Assembly: GCA_022843505.1 (NCBI GenBank)
Contig: JALHNN010000195.1
Span: 1 to 5,801 of the forward strand
DNA from: Sulfuritalea sp.
Lineage (GTDB): Bacteria > Pseudomonadota > Gammaproteobacteria > Burkholderiales > Rhodocyclaceae
DNA: 5,801 nucleotides
Direction: 5' to 3'
The position numbers were made by a program, and so were the translations under genes. Under the pieces are notes generated by a model. The model had not been told where the DNA came from and did not search any database. It worked only from the letters and a program-made list of their open reading frames with translations. Each line of letters opens with the position of its first letter. Position 1 is the stretch's first letter. Shown one piece after another: positions 1 through 5,748 of this stretch.

Positions 1-446
1 TGGAATGCGACCGTAACGCGTTCTTCCTGTTCCCAGACACGAACAATGCATGGGTCGCGCAGGTGGCTCAATTCGACATTGGGGAGTTCCCGCGTCTGGC
101 GGAAGCTCTTCAGGTCGAAGCGGCAGGTGCCACGCCCTGGAATATTCACTGCGGCTTCGAAGGCCTGGACTTTCGCTTCCTGCACCGACAGCCTCAGGTT
201 GCCGTTGTAGCCGGTTTCATCCTTGAAGCGACATTGGGCGATGACGTTCAAGGCCCGGGTGGGAATGGCGCCGGGGCGCTTCGTCCGGGTTTCCGGCGGG
301 AACTTTCTGGGGCGCTCGGGGGTGGGCGTGGTTTGGGTTCTTTGCGGTCCGGCCTCGGGGAGCGGCACGGGCAAAGGCGCAGGCTCGGTGGTGGCGCAAC
401 CGGCGAGGATAAGTAGCAGAAGGGCGCCGGGGGCGCCTAGTCGCAT
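1..446 (-). CDS. Putative lipoprotein of unknown function (3' end outside window)
   Basis: This is an open minus-strand frame with no stop before the window edge; 148 codons are visible. I do not recognise the family. The N-terminus is a short lipoprotein signal peptide: a hydrophobic run (about residues 8-15) ends in the lipobox L-A-G-C, with Cys17 as the predicted lipidated residue, so the protein should be anchored in the cell envelope. Residues 18-62 form a linker rich in Pro, Thr and Arg. Residues 65-148 look like a compact, beta-rich domain with three more cysteines (72, 108, 133), which could form a disulfide in the periplasm. I chose the ATG at 446 because it puts the lipobox at the normal distance. 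An in-frame ATG at 530 would add 28 residues ahead of the signal and is unlikely. No clear Shine-Dalgarno site is visible. It lies 120 bp downstream of the ankyrin gene on the same strand, so it may or may not belong to that operon. The gene call is fairly sure; the function is open. Confidence 0.75.
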   Translation of the reverse strand, partial: MRLGAPGALLLLILAGCATTEPAPLPVPLPEAGPQRTQTTPTPERPRKFPPETRTKRPGAIPTRALNVIAQCRFKDETGYNGNLRLSVQEAKVQAFEAAVNIPGRGTCRFDLKSFRQTRELPNVELSHLRDPCIVRVWEQEERVTVAF

Positions 447-566
447 TACATCGCGGCAGAAGATTGGGCCGCGATCTGGAGGCGACCAGATCGCCGGCCT
501 GCGCGCGCACCTGCCAACATTAGTAGACATAATGCCAATTATCGGAATTAAGATGCAGCTCAAAAT
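447..566 (-). promoter_or_regulatory. Intergenic region, possible leader of the lipoprotein gene
   Basis: This 120-bp gap separates the ankyrin gene stop from the lipoprotein start. The half next to the ankyrin gene (about 515-566) is much more AT-rich than the rest of the window, which fits a promoter zone. A GATAAT hexamer is readable on the minus strand, with a TTGAGC 14 nt upstream, but that spacing is too short for a good sigma-70 promoter. No hairpin followed by a T-run is present, so I see no terminator for the upstream operon. Read-through into the lipoprotein gene is therefore possible. Confidence 0.3.
450..475. repeat. Inverted repeat just upstream of the lipoprotein start codon
   Basis: Perfect 7-bp arms ATCGCGG (450-456) and CCGCGAT (469-475) flank a 12-nt spacer. 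In the minus-strand transcript the stem would end 3 nt before the ATG at 446 and would cover the position where a ribosome binding site is expected. It has no T-tract, so it is not a typical intrinsic terminator. A role in translation control is inference; a repeat of this size can also occur by chance in GC-rich DNA. Confidence 0.35.
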
Positions 567-1196
567 TTATTCAACGGCCCCGACGCCGCGCAGATACTCG
601 ACGATCTCGGTGTGTCCGGCCTTCTTTGCCAACTGGATCGCCGTACCACCCTCGTAATCCGCCAGGTCCATGTCTGCGTCCGCATCAATCAGCAGCCTCA
701 CCAACGGAAGCTTCCCAGCCTTGGCGGCGAGCATCAGTGCCGTCTGACCGTTGGGCGCGCGCGCATCGAGTTTGGGTTTCTGCGTGATGACCCAGGCAAG
801 CAGTTCAGGATTGTCGCCAAACACCGCATAATGCAACGCGCTCCAACCGCCGGGCTCGATCAACCCGCCATGGGCGTGCAGAAGCTGCAAGACGGCCAGA
901 TTGCCCTTGACCGCCGCCAGCAGGCTGGCCGTATCGCCGAAACGATTGCGTCGATTGACGCCCGCCTTGTTGGACACCAGGAACTGGACCAACTCGAGAT
1001 TGCTGTTTCGCGTGGCTATCATTAGCAGGGTATTGCCGGCCGGATCCGCGGTATTCACATCCATGCCGCGCCTGAGCAGGCTGACCACAACCTCGTTCTC
1101 GTTCTTTTCCGCAGCGGCCAGAATTTCTTCATAGGCGCCCGCGCGAACACCGCCAACAAGCAGCAACAAACATAATCCGCACAATAGCTTACGCAT
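567..1196 (-). CDS. Exported ankyrin-repeat protein
   Basis: The 209-residue protein begins with a Sec-type signal peptide: M-R-K, a Leu-rich core at about residues 4-14, then a likely cleavage after V-R-A (residue 19). The rest is built from about five to six ankyrin repeats of 33 residues (about 22-51, 52-84, 85-116, 117-149, 150-182 and a capping repeat to 209). Consensus pieces are visible, such as G-Q-T-A-L-M-L-A-A-K-A-G-K at 150-162 and S-A-L-H-Y-A at 119-124. Ankyrin repeats bind other proteins, so this is probably a periplasmic binding or scaffold protein; the partner is unknown. I chose the ATG at 1196 because it gives an intact signal peptide; a longer frame starting at 1295 would bury it behind 33 residues. 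The start overlaps the tatD stop by 8 nt (ATGCGTAA), which suggests translational coupling and makes it the fifth gene of the mltG-tmk-holB-tatD operon. No catalytic domain is seen. Confidence 0.9.
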   Translation of the reverse strand: MRKLLCGLCLLLLVGGVRAGAYEEILAAAEKNENEVVVSLLRRGMDVNTADPAGNTLLMIATRNSNLELVQFLVSNKAGVNRRNRFGDTASLLAAVKGNLAVLQLLHAHGGLIEPGGWSALHYAVFGDNPELLAWVITQKPKLDARAPNGQTALMLAAKAGKLPLVRLLIDADADMDLADYEGGTAIQLAKKAGHTEIVEYLRGVGAVE

Positions 1197-1971
1197 TCTG
1201 ATGGGTCCCGAAAAGGGCATGAAAATTGGCCGTCGTTGCATTCGCAAGCCGATCAAGGGGAATTCCCCTGAGTCGTGCGACTTCTTCCGCCACATGGCGC
1301 ACCAGCGCAGGATGATTCAACTTGCCGCGATGCGGCACAGGTGCCAGGTAGGGGGCGTCCGTTTCCACCAAAAGACGTTCCAGCGGTACCTGTCGAGCAA
1401 CATCGTGCACCTGCAGCGCCTTCTTGAAGGTCACGATACCCGAAATCGAGATGTGAAAACCCAGCGCCAGCGCCCGTTGTGCCACATCCCAGGTCTCGGT
1501 GAAGCAGTGGAATACCCCCCTGACGCGACCAGCGCCCTCTTCCTCAAGGATGCGCAACGTATCAGCCGCAGCTTCTCTCGTATGAATAATCAACGGCTTA
1601 TCACATTGCTGCGCCGCACGGATGTGCCGCCGGAAGCGTTCCCGCTGCCATTCGAGGTCGCCCTCGAGGCGATAATAGTCGAGCCCGGTTTCCCCTATTG
1701 CCACAACTTTCGGATGGTCCGCCAAGCGGACCAGAAGCTCTTCGGCGGGATCGGCGCCCTCCACGGTATCGGGGTGCACACCGACCGCAGCGTAGAGGCG
1801 CGGGTAGCGTTGGACCAAGGCCATCACGGCCGGAAAGCCTTCAAGCGTGACGCCGGCAATCAGGGCCGCTTGCACGCCGTTGTCTTGCATGGCGCACAGA
1901 AACTCTTCTTCGCGCCCCTGAAATTCGGGGAAGTCGAGGTGACAATGCGAGTCGACCAGACTGAAACTCAT
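1189..1971 (-). CDS. tatD: TatD-family metal-dependent hydrolase
   Basis: The 260-residue protein is full length for the family. It is a cytoplasmic TIM-barrel metallohydrolase; TatD relatives have metal-dependent DNase activity, including 3'-5' exonuclease action reported for the E. coli enzyme. All metal-site signatures are present: D-S-H-C-H-L at 7-12 (His9, His11), G-E-T-G-L-D-Y-Y at 93-100 (Glu94), I-I-H-T-R-E at 128-133 (His130), H-C-F-T-E at 155-159 (His155) and E-T-D-A-P-Y-L-A-P at 203-211 (Asp205). The ATG shares a 4-nt ATGA overlap with the holB stop, so it is probably translated by coupling; no Shine-Dalgarno site is evident. The holB neighbour matches the E. coli arrangement, where ycfH follows holB. 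Several TatD paralogues (YcfH, YjjV, TatD proper) share these motifs. The context points to the YcfH type, so the exact substrate is uncertain even though the family is secure. Confidence 0.95.
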   Translation of the reverse strand: MSFSLVDSHCHLDFPEFQGREEEFLCAMQDNGVQAALIAGVTLEGFPAVMALVQRYPRLYAAVGVHPDTVEGADPAEELLVRLADHPKVVAIGETGLDYYRLEGDLEWQRERFRRHIRAAQQCDKPLIIHTREAAADTLRILEEEGAGRVRGVFHCFTETWDVAQRALALGFHISISGIVTFKKALQVHDVARQVPLERLLVETDAPYLAPVPHRGKLNHPALVRHVAEEVARLRGIPLDRLANATTANFHALFGTHQNA

Positions 1972-2990
1972 GCCGGGACAGGACGTAGAGCGCGCAGCAA
2001 ATGGGCGGCCATGTCCTCAAGGAAAAGCAATTGATTCAATGGATGCCGAGCACTTCCTCGAAACTGCATTAACTCTTGCCAGGCACTCACGAGGGTGATC
2101 GGATCCAGGCCGTCTCCTGCCGCCTTCGGTCGCGGCCAAGCCACGTGATACCGAATGCGTCCCGCCATCCGCTCCTGCGCGAGATCAAAAAGCCAACGCT
2201 GGACTTCCTCGACCAGGTGCTCCAGGCTGAGCGCCGGTTCCGACTTCAATAATGCGTCCCAGCGTGTCGCGAGGCTGATCGGGTCGGAAGACGGCGCCGA
2301 AAGCGTCTCGATCAGGACCTGCAGCGGCCTGAGCAGTCCGGACTCCTTCCACTTGAGCACCCGCAGCGGGACTCCGCCGGCGAGATGAAGAAAGCGCTCG
2401 TCGGTCTGCGCCAGTCCGGCATGGGCCAGAACCTCCTTCGCCGCCGCCGTCTCGGGTGCGGCGAATGGCAAAATCCGGCAGCGGCTGCGAATCGTCGGCA
2501 AAAGAAAGCGCTGCCTGGATGAAGTCAATATAAAATAGACAGATGCAGGTGGTTCTTCGAGTATTTTGAGAAGTGAATTTGCGGCTGCGCCGTTCATAGC
2601 CTCGGCCTCGGTCAGCGGCACGACACGACGCCCCATGCGATGACTGCCGACGAAGACGAAGGATTCGAGTTCGCGGATCTGGTCGATGCGTATGATTCCG
2701 GGGCCGCGCTTCCTGGTTTTTTCCCGTCCGCCCTCCTCGTCTTCCTCGTCGGCATCGGGCCGGATGTGGCGGAAATCGGGATGATTGCTTCCGGCCAACC
2801 AATGGCACGCCTGACATTTGCCGCAGGCGGCATAACCGATCGGCGACTCGCACAACAGCAGATGCGCGAGGTTTTCGACAAAAACCGCCTTGCCCAACCC
2901 CTCCGCACCGATCAGCAGCATGGCGTGCGGCAACCGGTCAAGCCCCCCACCGAGCAATTCCCCAAACTGCTTTTCAAATTTCGTAATCAT
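1968..2990 (-). CDS. holB: DNA polymerase III subunit delta prime
   Basis: This 340-residue AAA+ protein is the delta prime subunit of the clamp loader, which places the sliding clamp on primed DNA in the replisome. Visible features are a degenerate P-loop G-A-E-G-L-G-K-A at 28-35, a zinc module with Cys47, Cys56, Cys59 and Cys62 (spacing as in the E. coli protein), N-S-L-L-K-I-L-E-E-P-P at 138-148, and the S-R-C sensor motif at 169-171. Delta prime does not normally hydrolyse ATP, which agrees with the altered P-loop. Between the zinc module and the I-R-I-D-Q-I-R-E-L segment (100-108) lies a charged insert, acidic then basic, at about 79-96. The start is 6 nt after the tmk stop and has no Shine-Dalgarno site; the leader is A/T only. 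Codons for residues 138-164 are unusually AT-rich compared with the rest of the gene. The stop overlaps tatD by 4 nt. Confidence 0.95.
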   Translation of the reverse strand: MITKFEKQFGELLGGGLDRLPHAMLLIGAEGLGKAVFVENLAHLLLCESPIGYAACGKCQACHWLAGSNHPDFRHIRPDADEEDEEGGREKTRKRGPGIIRIDQIRELESFVFVGSHRMGRRVVPLTEAEAMNGAAANSLLKILEEPPASVYFILTSSRQRFLLPTIRSRCRILPFAAPETAAAKEVLAHAGLAQTDERFLHLAGGVPLRVLKWKESGLLRPLQVLIETLSAPSSDPISLATRWDALLKSEPALSLEHLVEEVQRWLFDLAQERMAGRIRYHVAWPRPKAAGDGLDPITLVSAWQELMQFRGSARHPLNQLLFLEDMAAHLLRALRPVPA

Positions 2991-2996
2991 TTATTA

Positions 2997-3608
2997 TCAT
3001 ATAGTTGTTATTATTTGCTCAAGTTCTTTATTGATAACGTCGCGGCTCCGGGTGGCGTCGATCAAGCGTACTCGCTGAGGGTTTTCATGGGCGATTCGCA
3101 GGTAGGCGGCACGCACGCGCTCGAAGAATTCAGCCTTTTCCCGTTCGAATCGATCCGGCTTGGCTGTCGCTGCGTGGAGCCGCTCCTGGGCGATCGCTAC
3201 CGGCGCATCGAAGATCAGGGTCAGGTCAGGGCGCGTCGAACCCAGTACCCAGGCGGCAAGGGTTTCGAGTTTGTTCCAATCCAGTCCGCGCCCGCCACCC
3301 TGATAGGCAAACGAGGCATCGACGAAACGATCGCAGACCACCCAGTCGCCGCGGGCGAGGGCCGGCTCGATGACCTGCACCAGATGCTCGCGGCGAGCGG
3401 CAAACATCAGCAGCGCCTCGGTTTCAATGTGCATGGCGTCGCTCAGCAGCAGCGCGCGCAGCTTTTCCCCGAGCGGAGTCCCCCCCGGTTCGCGGGTGGC
3501 AACCACCTGGCGTCCCTGTGCTTTGAGGTAATTGACGAGCCAGGCGTGCTGGGTGCTTTTGCCGGCACCGTCAATGCCTTCGAAACTGATGAAGCGACCG
3601 CGCGCCAT
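2997..3608 (-). CDS. tmk: Thymidylate kinase (dTMP kinase)
   Basis: The 203-residue cytoplasmic enzyme phosphorylates dTMP to dTDP with ATP, a required step in dTTP synthesis. The P-loop F-E-G-I-D-G-A-G-K-S-T is at 9-19, the dTMP-binding segment R-E-P-G-G-T-P at 39-45, the D-R-F motif at 93-95 followed by A-Y-Q-G-G-G-R-G at 101-108, and the LID region K-P-D-R-F-E at 150-155. Length and motif order are normal for bacterial Tmk. I chose the ATG at 3608 because the P-loop then sits at the usual distance from the N-terminus; the frame stays open upstream to 3857, but that part is an out-of-frame shadow of mltG. The start lies 1 nt after the mltG stop (TGA-C-ATG), so the two are likely coupled. 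A weak purine stretch (AGAAG) lies upstream inside mltG. The C-terminal codons are noticeably AT-rich. Confidence 0.97.
   Translation of the reverse strand: MARGRFISFEGIDGAGKSTQHAWLVNYLKAQGRQVVATREPGGTPLGEKLRALLLSDAMHIETEALLMFAARREHLVQVIEPALARGDWVVCDRFVDASFAYQGGGRGLDWNKLETLAAWVLGSTRPDLTLIFDAPVAIAQERLHAATAKPDRFEREKAEFFERVRAAYLRIAHENPQRVRLIDATRSRDVINKELEQIITTI
3010..3037 (-). promoter_or_regulatory. Candidate internal promoter ahead of holB (weak)
   Basis: On the minus strand, TTATCA (3037-3032) and AATAAT (3015-3010) are spaced by 16 nt, a sigma-70-like arrangement with 4/6 and 5/6 matches to consensus. It lies in the AT-rich last codons of tmk and would start a transcript just before holB. 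The match could come only from the local AT richness, so this is a low-confidence inference. Confidence 0.2.
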
Positions 3609-3609
3609 G

Positions 3610-4599
3610 TCAGCGCTTCTGGTATTTGGCGACCGCGGCGTTGTGTTCGTCCAGGGAGGCGGAGAATTCGCTGGAGCCGTCGCCACGGGCAACGAAATAC
3701 AGCATGTCGCTGGGCGGCGGTTTGGCGGCGGCAAGCAGGGATGCCATGCCGGGAACCGCGATCGGGGTCGGCGGCAGGCCGACCCGGGTATAAGTATTCC
3801 AGGGGGTGTCGGTGAGCAGGTCGACCTTGCGCAAATTGCCGTCGAAACGCTCGCCAAGACCGTAAATCACCGTCGGATCCGACTGTATGAGCATGTTGCG
3901 CCGCAGGCGATTGACGAACACCGCTGCAATCTGGGGCCGATCGGCGGCGAGCCCGGTCTCCTTTTCGACGATGGACGCCAGGATCAGCAGCTCATAGGGG
4001 CTTTTCAAGGGGATCGTGGCCTCGCGCTTGCTCCAGGCATCGGCAATCTTGGGTTGCATCGCCTTGTAGGCGCGGCGCAGCACGTCGAGGTCGCTGCTGC
4101 CCTTGCTGAAAAGATAGGTATCGGGAAAGAACAGGCCTTCCGGATGCGGCTCCTTGGCGCCGATGGCCTTGAGGATCTGCTGGTCGCTCAGTTTCAGAGT
4201 GTCGTGGGAAAGGTCGGGATGCTCGTTGAGCGCCGAACGAAACTGGCGGAAAGTCTTGCCTTCGACCAGTACCAGTTCGCTGAAGAGCACGTCGCCTCGA
4301 GTCAGCTTGTCGAGCAGGCCGGTGACGGTGAACCCGCTCTCGAGCTCGTAGCTGCCCGCCTTGATCTTGGCCGAACGCCCCATTACGCGTCCGAGGATTT
4401 CCAGCTGCCATGCCGGCATATCGACTCCGGCCGCTTCGATGATCTGCGCGGCACTGCGCAGGCTGGCTCCCGGCGGGATCGAAAAACTGACCGTCTCGCT
4501 GCGCATCGGCACATGGCGCACGGTAAACCAGCTGGCGCCGACGATGGCACCGAGAAAGGCCAGAATCACCAGCAACAGGACTATCTTGAATGTACGCAT
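3610..4599 (-). CDS. mltG: Endolytic murein transglycosylase MltG (YceG family)
   Basis: The 329-residue inner-membrane protein cuts nascent glycan strands in peptidoglycan and so sets their length. A single transmembrane segment lies at about 5-25 with the bulk of the protein in the periplasm. A LysM-like region follows at about 36-115. The YceG catalytic domain then carries G-L-F-F-P-D-T-Y at 155-162, L-A-S-I-V-E-K-E-T at 207-215 (the glutamate pair 212/214 includes the expected catalytic residue), Q-S-D-P-T-V-I-Y-G at 239-247, N-T-Y at 268-270 and G-L-P-P-T-P-I at 274-280. The length is usual for the family. The ATG at 4599 has AAGG 5 nt upstream (4608-4605) and starts directly before the membrane segment. 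The same frame is open upstream to 5520, but that is antisense to ygfZ and not part of the gene. It is the first gene of the five-gene operon. No pabC lies upstream, unlike in E. coli and Pseudomonas. Confidence 0.97.
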   Translation of the reverse strand: MRTFKIVLLLVILAFLGAIVGASWFTVRHVPMRSETVSFSIPPGASLRSAAQIIEAAGVDMPAWQLEILGRVMGRSAKIKAGSYELESGFTVTGLLDKLTRGDVLFSELVLVEGKTFRQFRSALNEHPDLSHDTLKLSDQQILKAIGAKEPHPEGLFFPDTYLFSKGSSDLDVLRRAYKAMQPKIADAWSKREATIPLKSPYELLILASIVEKETGLAADRPQIAAVFVNRLRRNMLIQSDPTVIYGLGERFDGNLRKVDLLTDTPWNTYTRVGLPPTPIAVPGMASLLAAAKPPPSDMLYFVARGDGSSEFSASLDEHNAAVAKYQKR

Positions 4600-4686
4600 G
4601 ATGGCCTTGAATAATTGACGAATCGACTCAACGTGACCCCTTGCTGCGATGATAGCATCGCGTGCATTTCTAACCGGGCGGACATT
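4600..4686. promoter_or_regulatory. Divergent intergenic region between mltG and ygfZ
   Basis: These 87 bp must hold the promoters for the leftward mltG operon and probably for rightward ygfZ, because the genes start back to back. On the minus strand TATCAT (4654-4649) is a 5/6 match to a -10 box and would give a leader of about 40 nt before mltG, but no good -35 box is found at the right spacing. On the plus strand TTGACG (4615-4620) resembles a -35 box, but no -10 follows at 16-18 nt. The location is firm by gene arrangement; the exact elements are not. Confidence 0.45.
4646..4661. repeat. 16-bp inverted repeat in the divergent promoter region
   Basis: The arms GCGATG (4646-4651) and CATCGC (4656-4661) flank the 4-nt centre ATAG. 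It lies near the middle of the mltG/ygfZ intergenic region and overlaps the candidate TATCAT -10 box for mltG. It could be an operator bound by a dimeric regulator or a small RNA hairpin in a leader. No T-run follows, so it is not a standard terminator. Function is inference only. Confidence 0.35.
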
Positions 4687-5727
4687 ATGACTCAGGACTG
4701 GACTTCGTTTCTCGCCAGCCAAGGCCTGGCGGCCGATGGCGGCACGTTCGGCGATGCCGCCGGGGAACTGGCGGCGGCGCGTGACGGCAAGGTCATCGCT
4801 CCGGTCGTCGACCACGGCTTGATCCGAGCCAGCGGCAGCGACGCGGCCGAGTTCCTGCACAATCTCGTGACCAACGACATCAAGGGCATCGACGAGCGCA
4901 GCGCCCGCCTTGCCGGACTTTGTACCGCCAAGGGCCGCTTGCTGGCCCTGTTTGTGGTGTGGCGCGAGGGCGAGGATTTCCTCCTGATGCTGCCGCGGGA
5001 CATCCTGCCGGCCATACTCAAGAAGCTTTCCATGTATGTGTTGCGTTCGAAGGTCAAACTCAGCGACGCCAGCGGCGAGCTGGCATTGATCGGAGTAGCG
5101 GCCGCCGATGCCATTCCGCCGATAGCCGGCATCACCCTGGCCGACCTGCCGCGCCGGGGCGTCGCCGCCATCAGCGGCGGTCGCGCCATTCGCCTCGACG
5201 GCAATCGCTGGTTGCTGGCCGTGACGCCTGACCAGGCGAGGGACTCGTGGCAGGAGTGGATCGCCTCCGCCCGTCCCGTCGGCCTGGCGGCTTGGAACTG
5301 GCTGGAAATCGCGCAGGGGCAGCCGCGCGTCCTTGCCGCTACCCAGGAGGCGTTCGTGCCGCAGATGCTGAACATGGAACTGCCGGCGGTTGCCGGCGTC
5401 AGCTTCACCAAGGGCTGTTACCCGGGGCAGGAAATCGTCGCCCGCACCCAGTATCTCGGCAAGGTCAAGCGACGCACTTTTCGCGCCCGGATGGCCGCCG
5501 CCGCCCTCCCCGGCACCCATGTATATTCAGCGGAAACGGGGGACCAGCATTGCGGTGCGATCGTCAGCATCGGACCATCGCCGGCAGGCGGCCACGAATG
5601 CCTCGTTTGCGTCCAGATCGGCGCCCGCGAAAGCGGCGAGGTTCGGGTCGGCAGCCCCGGTGGCGAGCGTCTGGAATTCCTGCCCCTGCCCTATGCCGTG
5701 AAGGACGACGAGCCGGCGGCGGCTTAG
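4687..5727 (+). CDS. ygfZ: Folate-binding protein YgfZ (iron-sulfur enzyme maintenance)
   Basis: The 346-residue cytoplasmic protein belongs to the GcvT-like YgfZ family. In E. coli YgfZ binds tetrahydrofolate and supports activity of certain iron-sulfur enzymes such as MiaB. The family signature K-G-C-Y-P-G-Q-E is intact at 242-249, with the essential cysteine at 244, followed by R-T-Q-Y-L-G-K-V-K-R at 253-262. The N-terminal GcvT-like part includes L-V-T-N-D-I at 60-65 and G-L-C-T-A-K-G-R at 77-84; residues from about 265 to 335 form the C-terminal beta-barrel. I chose the ATG at 4687 because the sequence from there matches the usual N-terminus (D-W-T-S-F-L-A-S-Q-G); an upstream TTG at 4615 would add 24 unlikely residues. 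Only a weak GGGCGG lies upstream as a possible ribosome site. It is divergent from mltG and lies 21 nt upstream of the NRDE-family gene, so those two are probably co-transcribed. Confidence 0.95.
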   Translation: MTQDWTSFLASQGLAADGGTFGDAAGELAAARDGKVIAPVVDHGLIRASGSDAAEFLHNLVTNDIKGIDERSARLAGLCTAKGRLLALFVVWREGEDFLLMLPRDILPAILKKLSMYVLRSKVKLSDASGELALIGVAAADAIPPIAGITLADLPRRGVAAISGGRAIRLDGNRWLLAVTPDQARDSWQEWIASARPVGLAAWNWLEIAQGQPRVLAATQEAFVPQMLNMELPAVAGVSFTKGCYPGQEIVARTQYLGKVKRRTFRARMAAAALPGTHVYSAETGDQHCGAIVSIGPSPAGGHECLVCVQIGARESGEVRVGSPGGERLEFLPLPYAVKDDEPAAA

Positions 5728-5748
5728 GATCAGACCCGGGCCCGGAGC

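Noticed and set aside
63..657. Open frames at 63-416 (+), 223-657 (+) and 217-510 (-)
   Set aside because: They overlap the lipoprotein frame, which has a proper lipobox. The alternatives are low-complexity Gly/Arg/Ala-rich translations without domains.
1197..1295. Longer start for the ankyrin gene at 1295
   Set aside because: It would add 33 residues before a clear signal peptide and overlap tatD by more than 100 nt.
2640..3815. Long plus-strand open frame (391 codons) antisense to holB and tmk
   Set aside because: It lies opposite two genes with complete family motifs. Its translation shows no recognisable domain and its openness is explained by GC-biased codon positions on the other strand.
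3609..3857. Longer start for tmk at 3857
   Set aside because: The added 83 residues are a Pro/Arg/Ser-rich out-of-frame shadow of mltG, and thymidylate kinases begin just before the P-loop.
3532..4614. Long plus-strand open frame (360 codons) antisense to mltG
   Set aside because: It is a shadow of the well-supported mltG coding sequence, with no domain or ribosome site of its own.
4615..4643. TTGACG as the -35 box of a ygfZ promoter
   Set aside because: No acceptable -10 hexamer is found 16-18 nt downstream, so I did not list it as a separate promoter.
4600..5520. Upstream extension of the mltG frame across ygfZ
   Set aside because: The extension would be fully antisense to ygfZ and would place the N-terminal membrane segment of MltG in the middle of the protein. 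The ATG at 4599 with AAGG upstream is the natural start.
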